Shown one piece after another: positions 54,226 to 63,544 of a DNA stretch of 64,000 nucleotides. This stretch comes from Moheibacter stercoris (lineage in GTDB: Bacteria > Bacteroidota > Bacteroidia > Flavobacteriales > Weeksellaceae): contig NZ_JBEPMO010000007.1 in assembly GCF_040545805.1 (NCBI RefSeq), positions 78,945 to 142,944 on the forward strand, in the 5' to 3' direction. Position 1 is the first letter of the stretch, and each line of letters starts with the position of its first letter. The position numbers and the translations under genes are program-made. The notes below the pieces were generated by a model that was not told the origin of the DNA, ran no database searches, and saw only the letters and a list, made by a program, of their open reading frames with translations.

Positions 54226-55127
54226 ATTACAGGAGCATGCACGAGCACAGCAGGGAGTAAAGACAGCGCTATTTTTGCTGAAATAATGGATCAAACAATT
54301 GAGAATTTAGAGCAAAATGACATCCAAATCAATCAAGTAGTAGCCGATGCAGGCTATAGTTCTGGCGAAAGCTTACAATATTGTGCAGATAAAAACATAG
54401 ATGCCTACATACCGAATTTTGGCCAATACAAACCCGAACGCGAAGGTTTTATTTACAACGCAGAAAAAGAACAATATGAATGTGTTCAAGAAGGCAGAAA
54501 TAAAGCGATACTTCTTTTTAAAGGCATCCGAACAGACAGTAAAGGCTATGAAAAGAAAACTTACCGAAGCAGCGAAAAGGATTGTAAAGATTGTCCTGTT
54601 CGAGCCCAATGCTGTGGAAAGGTAAGCAAGTTTAAAAAGTTAGATGACAGCATTCACAAACCCTTGTACGATAAGATGCACCAAAAGCTCCTGCAAAACA
54701 AATCCCATCACCGCAGGTTGGTCAAGCGTCGCAGTTCGACAGTAGAACCGGTTTTAGGAACGCTGATCAACCATCATAACCTCAAACGGCTCAACAGTCG
54801 TGGAATGGTACAAGCAAACAAACATGTAATGATGGGCAGCCTTGTGCTATAATCTGAAAAAGTACCTGAAATTCACCCGTAAAAATCCGCAAATCATAGC
54901 CCTAAAAATGAGCTTCAAGAAAGAGATCTTAGGGTCACTTAAACATCGCCTAAATAGACTTCAAAACTTGCACTATAAGCTATCTTGAAAATCCAACACG
55001 CATATACTAAACCATAATAAAGCTCGCTTAAAAGGACTTAAACGAGGTCAATTATTTTTGTTATCACTGAAATTTTGGAGTTGTGCAACAGTTACGCCTG
55101 TTAGCTGCTGCCCTTCTCTTCTCGTGT

Positions 55128-55577
55128 CTATTTGTTGTTCATTGCAAGTGTTAATAGAAAAAAACTTTCTGTCAACGCTTTAACACTATGAATAATATTT
55201 TCTTGTAATGCTATCATTTGTCTTTTTTCCAGAGAAGTAATTTGATCTTCTGCTGTAAATTCTATGTTGCCTTCAATTACTTGAACACTTATTACTCCGT
55301 TAGCCTTGTGCGGTTTTAGTTCTGCGTTTTCGTGTAGTCCTATAAGCACAATTCTCATAGTTTCCGATTTGAAAAGTGTAACGGCATTTCGGTCGCTGTC
55401 AATCCAAGTAGTTTCACTTTTTATTTGTTTAATAACCTCTTGTAAATTCATTTCTACTAACGGTGCATTTAATAAGCGTTCACTGTCTGGCCGTTGTGGT
55501 GTTTCGTCATTTGATTTACTTTCCATTTTATTTTGGTTGTTATGAGTGTTTAATTTTTCTATCAGTTTTGTTGTCAC
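55128..55577 (-). CDS. Cupin-domain part of the fusion gene, copy 2
   Basis: Protein identical to copy 1. Same start choices (GTG at 55577 or ATG at 55526). Perfect protein identity between copies fits a recent duplication. Confidence 0.7.
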   Translation of the reverse strand: MTTKLIEKLNTHNNQNKMESKSNDETPQRPDSERLLNAPLVEMNLQEVIKQIKSETTWIDSDRNAVTLFKSETMRIVLIGLHENAELKPHKANGVISVQVIEGNIEFTAEDQITSLEKRQMIALQENIIHSVKALTESFFLLTLAMNNK

Positions 55578-55859
55578 TTCGTCTGATGAAGTGCCGTAAC
55601 CATTTACTAAAGTTCCTCTAACGTCAAACTTTGTAGATGAAATGGCGTAAAGTATGGACTGGTATTCAGGGTCTGAGTCGCCCTCAAAGCGATAGACGTG
55701 GTCAATTTGAAAATCGTCTGGTGATAATGTAATATTTTCCTTATGTCATACAATACATTCGTCCATTATATTAAAGTCGTGGGTGTAACCTAATTTAACA
55801 AGTCGATTAATGGTTTCTGACAATGTGCCAAAGTCTTGATCTAAATTTTTATTTTTCAT
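55128..55859 (-). pseudogene. Fusion gene interrupted by in-frame TGA, copy 2
   Basis: Same reading as copy 1: ATG at 55859, 37 codons, TGA at 55746-55748, then in-frame continuation to the stop at 55128. One difference from copy 1 in the N-terminal part is in the codon at 55839 (GAC to GAT complement-wise, silent). Confidence 0.75.
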
Positions 55860-55876
55860 ATTTCAAAGGTAGTATT

Positions 55877-56674
55877 TGTATCAGAAAAACCAAGTTTATA
55901 CGATTGTAAATGCGTTACAGATCAAGCGATATATCCAGATGCATTTGGAACGAAATAAGTCGGACAAGAAAGATGCCAAGCGGATATGCGAATACGGAAT
56001 CGACCGCCAACCAGCAGCCAGTCAGATGCCCGATCAGGCCTATTTTGAATGCCGGATGATCAACCAAGCCATTGGCGATTTAACCAAATCCATTACCAAA
56101 TTAAGCAACCAACTTCATGCCTTAAAGCGCAGTGGAGTACAAGAAGAGTCGGTCCTGAAAAGCTATCAAAGTCTGATGAAAAAGATGAAACAGGAACAAG
56201 CGAAATTAACAGAGAAACTAGAAGAAAAGCTCAAATCTTGGCAACCTGAACTTTTGATACAAGTACAGAGTGTAAAGGGAATAGGCAAACGAGCGGCGGC
56301 CGAACTCATTATCTACACCCAAAGTTTCAAAGACATGGAAAGTTATCACCAACTGATCAGTTATTGTGGTCTGAGTCCGGTTGAATGTAGCAGTGGGAGT
56401 AGCGTGAGAGCTAGAACGAGGATCTGCAAACAAGGCGGAAAACAGGTACGTCATATATTGTACATGTGTGCATTAAATGCGAAAAGTACGAACCGAGCAT
56501 GTCGCGAACTCTTTGACCGATTGGTGGCAGCAGGAAAGAACAAGAAATCAGCCGTAATCGCAGTGTGCAACAAGCTTCTAAAGCAAGTTTATGGATGCGT
56601 TAAAAATGGAACTTTGTACCAAGATGATTATGTTAAAAAAATAGCCTAAAATATTTGGTTTTTTACACAGTTCA
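55877..56674 (+). pseudogene. IS110-family transposase, 5'-truncated
   Basis: The open frame (about 257 residues from a TTG at 55876) starts in the middle of the DEDD domain: KNQVYTIVNALQIKRYIQ then ERNKSDKKDAKRI. The Transposase_20 part is complete, with the Ser-rich block SPVECSSGSSVRART that holds the family's catalytic Ser. About 70-80 N-terminal residues with the first acidic residues are missing, as is the 5' non-coding end that would encode the bridge RNA in this group. It cannot move by itself. The element ends with TTTTTTACACAGTTCA at 56674. Confidence 0.88.
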
Positions 56675-56923
56675 TCCTACGAAGAACTGAAATTTAAATT
56701 TACCACTTTCCTGTCCTACGAAGCACGTAACCCCTGCTTGCGTATAGGTGATGTTATCACTTCGTTGTTCTTTTCTGTCGTCTGTTTTTCTGTCTGCGGT
56801 GCCGTTGGACAGACACACTCTTTGCCAAGCTTGGGTTGTAGCGTTGGCTGGTGCGGCTTGGCAAACCGCTTAGGATTCACGAACACCATTAAAATAGATA
56901 AGCTGTGAGTAATTGTGTGGCTG
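56675..56923. repeat. Intergenic element left of the defence operon
   Basis: 249 bp, GC-richer than average. It contains the perfect inverted repeat TTTGCCAAGC (56821-56830) and GCTTGGCAAA (56856-56865). A similar layout occurs right of the operon near 63612-63650 (TTTGCTTGC and GCAAGCAAA). No credible gene. Confidence 0.6.
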
Positions 56924-58558
56924 TTATACTTTGAAACCTGCATCTTTTAATCGAGATAAATGTCTCCTAATATTTTTTTCGTGAAAATCATTTAATGTTT
57001 TAAGTCCATAACCAAAGTCTGCAATGTATTGTAATTCTTTAGCTGATAACACTTTCGCCTTAGTGTCCCATTCTACCATTTTTAGAATTAATTCAGGATT
57101 AATTTCTTCATTTGATTGGTTTATTATTTTATTAGAAGTTTCAAAATCCTCGTCAAAGAAGTTTGGAGAATTTTCCAAAATATTTTCAATAATTTTTATT
57201 GCATCTCTTCTTTGGTGTTCAGACAATATTTTGTTTAAGCGTAGCGAAGATTGAATATTAATTGCTCTGTCTTTTAGGTGTTGTGTCATACCTTCAATTT
57301 CTGAACCTATTTTACTTATTTCGAGCCATTTTGCAATCGGTATAGATTTTATAAAATCTACTTCGGCTTGAATTAGTTGATTTTCAACTTCATCTTCGGT
57401 TATTCTTTTCCTTTTTACAGACAATTTGTTCTCCAAGTCTACCTTTAAACTTTCCATGTCAATGTTGAAATCTTGATTTTTGATGGCATTCCAGCACTCT
57501 TCTTTTTTTGCCCACTCTCCATATAAAGAACCAGGAGCTTTAGTTTTGATGTAATCCTCTATTTTAGACATTAATTCGTGCAATTTAGACTTTAAAATAT
57601 CGGTTAGCGATTGATTTTTTCAAATTTTGTATAAATCAAGTTTGTAGTTCAATTTATAACCTAACCAAGCTAATGAATAGGGAACTGTTATATAACGCAT
57701 ATCTCCAATTGCGTTTGGTTTTACACCATATACCTTTTCAGCTGATGAAAATAAAATAGCTTTTGCAATAGCATCTTCAAACCAAATATTGTCTGGCTTA
57801 AAACTGAAATTATAATTCAGAAATTGAGCGTAATTTTTCTGACTTCCTCTAACAACAATGTGTGGCCCAATTACTAACTTTTTGCCATTATACACTTCCT
57901 CATAAGAGTTGATAAACTTGGCCAACGTTTCTTTAGTGAACATTTGACTTCTTGGATTCTGCTTGTCAAATTGTTTGCGTTTTGATGGCGTGATACCAAA
58001 TCTTATGCGTTCATTTTTATATTGACCTCTTGACCGTTCAAAAAACCACCTTGTTTGAGTAGTTTCACCTGCAATTGGTGGTGCCCAAATTGTCCTTGAT
58101 AGCTTTTCAATTATTACGTGGTTTTCTTTGTTTGAACTCAAATCAGAAGCTGAAACTTTGTTTTGTGTATTAGCATATTCTGCAATACGACCTACTATTT
58201 CAGAAAAATTTTCTCTATTTTTAACAATAGTAAGTTTAACAGGAACAAATACATTGCTTATATCAACTTTATCTTTTTTCCAAGTATGATAAATTGACGC
58301 TGTAGTTTGTCCACCATTTACAATTTGAAAATCCTTTACTTGGGCAATAGCTTTACCTTGATTATTTGGTAAATCTGTAATAGTAACTTCTTCTGCAGTA
58401 GCTGCAATACCATTGTTAAAGGCCATAAACATATGCTGCTCTTTAAGAATAGTATTTCGAATACCTTTATTTATTTTACCTGTGAATTGAAGAAATGAAC
58501 GAACATTTTGCTCCATAAGTCTAGCCCCGTATTGCTCATAAATATCTGCTAGTGCAAT
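56924..58558 (-). pseudogene. AIPR family (abortive infection phage resistance) protein, N-terminally truncated and split by TGA
   Basis: A single frame of 545 codons from 58558 to 56924, broken by one TGA at 57620-57622 (LDLYKI, TGA, KNQSLTDILK). The family probably has Trp there, so TGG to TGA. The AIPR core is clear: FMAFNNGIAATAEEV, DFQIVNGGQTTASIYHTWKK and the C-terminal APGSLYGEWAKKEECWNAIK. An in-frame TAG at 58559-58561 cuts off the family's first 230 or so residues just after the helicase stop codon. The largest open pieces are 57620-58516 (298 residues) and 56924-57583 (219 residues). It is almost certainly inactive. Confidence 0.82.
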
Positions 58559-58580
58559 CTATCTTCTGACTATACAATAA

Positions 58581-61500
58581 TTACCCAACCCTCAATTTTG
58601 CAGCATCATTCCACAAATAATGTGGTAAAGGCTCGTTTAGCTCCCATTTGATACTCATAGGTTTTGCCCCGTAATGTTCTTTAAGATTGCCTTCACCTAC
58701 AAATACATAACCCATTGTATTTCCATGTTCATCTTTGGCTTTTTCTCTTACGAATAGCAATATTTTCTTTTTGTTTTCCTGATGCTTGATGTAGGATAAG
58801 CCTTTTGAAGTGTCTGGCGCAGCTGAGTTTTGACTTTGCCAATGGAAAAGGTATTCATTAATGGCGTAATCATCGTACATCGTTGTGGGCGAGAAATTTT
58901 CCTCTGATTTAACCAGATTGATGAATAATAATTCAGTGTTTAAAGAGGTATTTTCAGCCACTCCTTCTCGACTTGGGGATTTTTTGTCAAATGTACTTAA
59001 ACGAAACGCTGCCAGTATTTGATCTCTGGTATAACGAGCATGCACTTTTAATGGCTGATGGTAAGGGAGTTGAATTTCAATTTCTTTGAAATCGATTTTA
59101 TCTTCTAATATTTCTAGAACCTCAATGATTTCCTCCACCAAAACTTTGTTTTTACCAATGTCTCGAATACTTTCTTCAATGGAATCAAAACCACCTGCTT
59201 TTTGCCAAACATCGTAATGAAGCATCAAAACCATCGTTTCTTCGTTGGGATTTAAGTCAGATACACTGACTTGAAAATTATCCTTTGCGAGCTTCAGAAT
59301 GAATTTAAAGTAACTGGTAGAGCTCGTTGAAAGCCATTTGTTAGAAATGGCAGAATAAATTTCTTTCTCGTTGGTTGTGTCAATAAAATCAATGACTCCG
59401 GCCTCTTGGCACAAGCGTTTCCAAGAACCTCTTTTGTATATGGCTTGAATCGAAATATTATTGAACTCCGTAAAGTTTTTTAAGGTAAGCGGTAATGTTG
59501 TTTGATGCTTGAAATTCCTGATTTTAGCGACAATCTGATTGCGATTCAGCGTTGTAGCAGACTTGATGTTTTTAAGGATAATTTCTTTAGCCTTCTTTTC
59601 TAACACAATCGAACATCCTAATGGCAGGTGAGGAAAATTATCCTCAACTTCTTTGTGCACCGTTGTTGTAGTTTTGCCAATTAAAGCTCTAAATTTATTC
59701 TCAAAATTATACTCCGGTCTAGCATTGCCCACAAAATCCAAAACGGTGAGACAATCTTTATTTTCTGCTAATCGCAAACCTCTTCCAAGTTGTTGCAAGA
59801 AAATGGTCAAACTTTCTGTTGGTCGCAAAAACAAAACGGTATCAATTTCAGGTATGTCTACCCCTTCATTGAAAATATCCACCACAAATAAGTAGTTGAT
59901 TTCCTTGTTCAGCAATTGACTTCTAACCAAATCTCGATTTTGATTATTAGCACTGGTTAGATAATCGGCTTTAAATCCTGCCAACGAAAATTTTTCAGCC
60001 ATGAACTTGGCGTGTTCCATTGAAACACAGAAACCAAGAGCACGCACATCCGATTTGTCTTTCGTGTATTTTTCGAGTGCTTGAATGATTTCACTTACCC
60101 TTCTATCGTTGGCCGTATAAATATTGGTCAGCTGACTGGCAATATATCTTCCTCTTTCCCAACCCACCTTCGATAAATCAATACTATCAGAAACTCCAAA
60201 ATATTGAAAAGGACAAAGTAGTTTCCTATTCAAAGCCTCTGGTAACCGTATTTCTGCTGCAATACGGTTGTGAAAATCTTTCTCAATTTCTAGCTTATCC
60301 ATCCTCTCTGGCGTGGCAGTTAATCCTAAAAGAATTTTTGGCTTGAAATAATTTATTACTCCTCTGTATGAATCAGCAGGAGTGTGATGACATTCATCAA
60401 TCACGATGTAATCGAAAAACTCAGCTGAAAGACTTAAATTTCCAATTCTATTGTTTAAGGTTTGAACCGAGGCAAACACATACTCAAAATTGGTAGGCTC
60501 CATGCCGTCCACCCAAAGCTCTCCAAAATTATTGTCACGCAAAATACCGCGATAAGTGGCCAAAGATTGCGTTAAAATTTCTTTCCTATGGGCTAAAAAT
60601 AAAAGTTTAGAAGACTTGTTGTTTTGCCTAAAATTCTTGTAATCAAATGCCGAAATCACGGTTTTTCCGGTTCCAGTTGCGGCAACCACCAAATTTCTAT
60701 TTCTTTCGTGAACAGACCGTTCTATTTCTAATTTCTCTAAAATTTCGAGCTGAAACGGATAAGGTTTGACTTCAAAAAGCGAATAATTGATATCCGTAGT
60801 TTTAGATATTTTACCCTGATTCAATGAAGCAACGAGTTTCTCTTTGTGTACAGCATCATCAAATAATTCAAAGTCATCACTCTGCCAATAGGAGTCAAAG
60901 GTTTTTTGGAATTTGTCGATAATGTGGCTGACTTCTTTGGTTGTAATTTTTATGTTCCATTCTAAACCATCTGTAAGCGCAGACCTGGAAAAATTCGATG
61001 AACCAATATATCCGGTATGAAATCCCGTGTCTCTGTAAAACAAATACGCTTTTGCGTGAAGTCGTTCATTGCCTGTATTATAGGAAATTTTCACTTCCGT
61101 ATTTTCTAATTTTGAAAGCAACTGAATCGCTTTGTAATCAGAAGCGCCCATGTAGGTGGTAGTTATTACCCTTAGTTTTCCACCTCTTTTAGTGAATTCT
61201 TGGAGTTCTCTTTCCAAAATTATTATGCCTTTGAATTTGATAAAAGAAACCAATAAATCAATTCTGTTGGCAGATAAGATTTCCTTTTTTAATTCACTTT
61301 CAAGCGATAATCCTACATTTCCACCTGTAAATAATTCGCTGTGTGTGAGCCTTGTGTAAGGCGTGATTTCTTTTAAATGTAAATCAAAATCCGAAAAATG
61401 AGCATCTACTTTGGTGAACACCGCTTTTAAAATTTCACCCTCTACTTCGATAAGATCGTTGTTGAAATCTTCTTTAAGAAGCTCTTCTTTTAAAAATTGA

Positions 61501-61721
61501 ATGATTTTATTAGCAATTACGATTTGAAGTTCCAATTGATTTTCGCCATTTACAAACTCCAATGCGCGTTTTATTGTGCTTGACAAATGCTTTGAAAGGA
61601 TGATTGCGGCTTCCGCTTTATCAATTTTTGTTTTGTTAATGTGGTAGGCATTTTTATCTAACTCATTGATTTTATGAGCTACCAGTTTTGTGACAAGTTC
61701 TTCGTAAATGCCTTGATTCAT
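58581..61721 (-). CDS. PLD nuclease-SF2 helicase with DUF3427-type C-terminus (restriction/defence type)
   Basis: 1,046 residues from the ATG at 61721; the longer reading upstream lies inside the Nudix gene. Domain order: helical N-terminus; a PLD nuclease domain with HAKAYLFYR (His222, Lys224) and GSSNFSRSAL (240-249); an SF2 helicase with ATGTGKT (348-354), DECHH (442-446), LTATPERM and QQLGRGLR (643-650); and a DUF3427-like C-terminal region. One PLD HxK motif is present, so activity probably needs a dimer. It overlaps the Nudix gene by 4 bp. It resembles ATP-dependent restriction proteins in which a PLD nuclease works with a helicase (NgoAVII, CglI); that link is inferred. Confidence 0.9.
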   Translation of the reverse strand: MNQGIYEELVTKLVAHKINELDKNAYHINKTKIDKAEAAIILSKHLSSTIKRALEFVNGENQLELQIVIANKIIQFLKEELLKEDFNNDLIEVEGEILKAVFTKVDAHFSDFDLHLKEITPYTRLTHSELFTGGNVGLSLESELKKEILSANRIDLLVSFIKFKGIIILERELQEFTKRGGKLRVITTTYMGASDYKAIQLLSKLENTEVKISYNTGNERLHAKAYLFYRDTGFHTGYIGSSNFSRSALTDGLEWNIKITTKEVSHIIDKFQKTFDSYWQSDDFELFDDAVHKEKLVASLNQGKISKTTDINYSLFEVKPYPFQLEILEKLEIERSVHERNRNLVVAATGTGKTVISAFDYKNFRQNNKSSKLLFLAHRKEILTQSLATYRGILRDNNFGELWVDGMEPTNFEYVFASVQTLNNRIGNLSLSAEFFDYIVIDECHHTPADSYRGVINYFKPKILLGLTATPERMDKLEIEKDFHNRIAAEIRLPEALNRKLLCPFQYFGVSDSIDLSKVGWERGRYIASQLTNIYTANDRRVSEIIQALEKYTKDKSDVRALGFCVSMEHAKFMAEKFSLAGFKADYLTSANNQNRDLVRSQLLNKEINYLFVVDIFNEGVDIPEIDTVLFLRPTESLTIFLQQLGRGLRLAENKDCLTVLDFVGNARPEYNFENKFRALIGKTTTTVHKEVEDNFPHLPLGCSIVLEKKAKEIILKNIKSATTLNRNQIVAKIRNFKHQTTLPLTLKNFTEFNNISIQAIYKRGSWKRLCQEAGVIDFIDTTNEKEIYSAISNKWLSTSSTSYFKFILKLAKDNFQVSVSDLNPNEETMVLMLHYDVWQKAGGFDSIEESIRDIGKNKVLVEEIIEVLEILEDKIDFKEIEIQLPYHQPLKVHARYTRDQILAAFRLSTFDKKSPSREGVAENTSLNTELLFINLVKSEENFSPTTMYDDYAINEYLFHWQSQNSAAPDTSKGLSYIKHQENKKKILLFVREKAKDEHGNTMGYVFVGEGNLKEHYGAKPMSIKWELNEPLPHYLWNDAAKLRVG

Positions 61722-62107
61722 AGTTGTTGCAATTCTTTTACAATGGGTAGGTCGGCTTCTGCCCAATCTAAACTACTAAGTTCTTCTTTCTTAAGGAGCT
61801 TATACTGTATGTGTTCTTTCAGGTTTATCGTACCTTTTTCGTAATTTGCTAAAAAAGGGATTAATTCAATTGTAATAGTTGGATATTTGTAAATAGAGGA
61901 TTCAAGCTTTTTAAGCAATGTAATTTCTATGTTTAATTCTTCCTTGATTTCTCTAGTTATGCATCCTTCTTCTGTTTCATTTGGTTCAATTTTTCCTCCA
62001 GGGAATTCCCATTTTAGAGGCAGTGTCATAGTGTTATTTCTTTGAACTACTAAAATTTTATTATCTATTGTAATTATTGCACAAACAACTATTGTTGGTC
62101 GTTTCAT
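61718..62107 (-). CDS. MutT-type Nudix hydrolase in the defence operon
   Basis: 129 residues, the usual MutT size. Nudix box: GGKIEPNETEEGCITREIKE followed by ELNI (Asn replaces the common Gly). VCAIITIDNKILVVQRN is the MutT start. The family cleans oxidised or unusual nucleotides; here coupling at both ends (4-bp overlaps with the 83-residue gene and the helicase gene) ties it to the restriction-like system. A substrate such as 8-oxo-dGTP or a modified nucleotide is only guessed. Confidence 0.88.
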   Translation of the reverse strand: MKRPTIVVCAIITIDNKILVVQRNNTMTLPLKWEFPGGKIEPNETEEGCITREIKEELNIEITLLKKLESSIYKYPTITIELIPFLANYEKGTINLKEHIQYKLLKKEELSSLDWAEADLPIVKELQQL

Positions 62108-62355
62108 AGGCTAATAAATTTCCCGTTTTCAAAATATTGTAAGTCAGTACAGCCAAATTCGCTTCCTAAAAAGTCTAATGGAGCGAAAGAATCATTTTTA
62201 GTAGCCAAACCTTCAAAATATATATTTCTATCACTATCAAGCAATCTAAACCTGAATTTGAACTTATTTGAGATTTGCTTTTTCTGATTTAAAATGAAAT
62301 CCTCGGAGAAATCATTTATCAGTAATGAGTTGATATGTGTAATTTTGTATTCCAT
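62104..62355 (-). CDS. Small protein of unknown function in the defence operon
   Basis: 83 residues, no signal peptide. Basic middle (NQKKQISNKFKFRFRLLDSD) and a Phe/Gly-rich end (FGCTDLQYFENGKF). No family recognised. It begins 10 bp after the methyltransferase stop and overlaps the Nudix start by 4 bp (ATGA), so it is translated as part of the operon. A role as a small regulator or specificity subunit is possible but not shown. Confidence 0.65.
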   Translation of the reverse strand: MEYKITHINSLLINDFSEDFILNQKKQISNKFKFRFRLLDSDRNIYFEGLATKNDSFAPLDFLGSEFGCTDLQYFENGKFISL

Positions 62356-62365
62356 AGGTTAATAT

Positions 62366-63544
62366 TTATGCAGCCGTTCTATTAGCTCCTTCCTTTTCAC
62401 CTTCAAAATAATAGTCATCTGGAAAAGATTGTAGTCGCGCTGCTTCTCTTACGCTGATTGATCTATTTTGCTTACTATCAGGATGAATATAATAATGGCC
62501 ATCTTTAGCAATATGGGCGACTACTGTTTGAGAGTAGGGCAAGTCAGAAGCAACCACTTTAAATCTGTCAAAAAATGAAGTGCGATTTTGATGGGTCTTT
62601 AATCTTTCTGGTAAATCATTGTAGTTTAATCGTTCTTGCTTTTTATCCCATTTCTGAACAGCAATTTTGTAAATTTCTTTATCTTGCTCTCTATGTGGTC
62701 TCGCAATATGTTGGGTTAAAACATCAATCCCATTGCGTAGGGAATGATGTTTTAAGTACTCAGTTGTTTCTGTTTTGTATTTCAAAAATCTATCCGCACC
62801 TTCACCAGCTTTTATCACAGGTAAATCATTCAATAGATCTTTCACTAAATAGTTGCTTTCAATTACAATTTCTTCCAAGTTTGGTATGTTTATATTTTTG
62901 TTTTTTTGCCAACCAAGAATGATAATTCGTTTTCTGTTTTGCAATACTCCAAAGTTTCTTGCTTCAAGGGTATTTAGTTTTATTTGATAGCCTTTTTTAT
63001 CAAATATTTTCTCCATCTCGTCAAGATAGTGACCTCCTTTAGCAGACTTTAATCCCAAAACATTTTCAAAAACGAACATTTTAGGTTTATATTTCTCTAA
63101 ATATTCAGCATATTGAATAAAGAGGTAATTTCTTGGATCACCTTCCATTTTAGTTTTAGACCGTGACCGTCCAACCAATGAATATGCCTGGCAAGGAGGT
63201 CCGCCAATAATTAAATCAACTTTTCTTTTTCCTAGGCTTTTCTTTATTTGCTGATGTATAATTTCATTGTGTTCATCTCCAATTGAAAGGTTAATAACAG
63301 CGTCCAAAATATCTTTTGGCACACTTAAATATAATTCCTCACGAGTTATCTCACCTTTTAGATAAGAAATGTAAACTTTGTAGTTGTTGTTAGCTTTTAA
63401 GTAATGGTAAGCAGCTCTTGTTCTCAGAGTATTACAAGCAGAATTTTCAATTTCAACGTGAGCAATAGGCTCAAAACCAGCTTGGATAAATCCTTCTGAA
63501 AGTCCTCCTGCTCCTGCAAATAAGTCTATGAAATTGTATGTCAT
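62366..63544 (-). CDS. DNA (cytosine-5-)-methyltransferase lacking C-terminal motif X
   Basis: 392 residues. Motif I FAGAGGLSEGF (9-19), motif IV GGPPCQAYS with catalytic Cys118, motif VI FENV (159-162) and motif VIII FGVLQNRKRII (198-208) are all present, and so is motif IX SISVREAARLQSFPDDY near the end. The chain stops at GANRTAA, just where motif X (GNxxP, part of the AdoMet pocket) should follow. I see no motif X in the remaining sequence or in the 83-residue neighbour. It may be impaired. It is first in the minus-strand operon. Confidence 0.88.
   Translation of the reverse strand: MTYNFIDLFAGAGGLSEGFIQAGFEPIAHVEIENSACNTLRTRAAYHYLKANNNYKVYISYLKGEITREELYLSVPKDILDAVINLSIGDEHNEIIHQQIKKSLGKRKVDLIIGGPPCQAYSLVGRSRSKTKMEGDPRNYLFIQYAEYLEKYKPKMFVFENVLGLKSAKGGHYLDEMEKIFDKKGYQIKLNTLEARNFGVLQNRKRIIILGWQKNKNINIPNLEEIVIESNYLVKDLLNDLPVIKAGEGADRFLKYKTETTEYLKHHSLRNGIDVLTQHIARPHREQDKEIYKIAVQKWDKKQERLNYNDLPERLKTHQNRTSFFDRFKVVASDLPYSQTVVAHIAKDGHYYIHPDSKQNRSISVREAARLQSFPDDYYFEGEKEGANRTAA

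Larger units (their letters stand above)
53663..54988 (+). pseudogene. IS1182-family transposase, broken by deletion, insertion and frameshift
   Basis: The N-terminus (RKRFTPQLFYHTSLENLVPK) is intact to about GQESI at 53830. It then joins out of frame to TDPDAKISTKPGKPRQLNYA, so an internal stretch (over 100 residues by family length) is deleted. The DDE region DDAHHV stops at 53919, where a 306-bp insert begins. It resumes in the same frame at 54226 as ITGACTSTAGSKDSAIFAEI. The zinc-like cysteine block CKDCPVRAQCCG and SSTVEPVLG follow. A further frameshift near 54849 separates the last segment (YNLKKYLKFTRKNPQ). Confidence 0.88.
53618..55090 (+). mobile_element. IS1182-type insertion sequence, decayed
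   Basis: Terminal inverted repeats TGTTGCACAACTACAA (53618-53633) and TTGGAGTTGTGCAACA (55075-55090) match at 15 of 16 positions. The 1,473 bp hold one broken transposase gene and a 306-bp foreign insertion. No target-site duplication was seen (left flank ATGTGCA, right flank GTTACGC), so the two flanks were probably not contiguous before insertion, or later recombination changed them. Confidence 0.82.
55094..55876. repeat. 783-bp direct repeat, copy 2
   Basis: Begins three bases after the IS1182 right end and is cut at 55877 by the 5' end of an IS110 remnant, exactly where similarity to copy 1 stops (TAGTATT). It lacks the right border found in copy 1. Confidence 0.95.

Noticed and set aside
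56716..56943. A 75-residue minus-strand ORF
   Set aside because: It covers the palindromic intergenic element and overlaps the AIPR 3' end; composition is repeat-like with no gene features.
57620..57622. Genome-wide reading of TGA as Trp (two genes are broken by TGA)
   Set aside because: TGA is a normal stop elsewhere in the window, for example the TPM gene at 9320 and the gene ending at 22634, so the code is standard.
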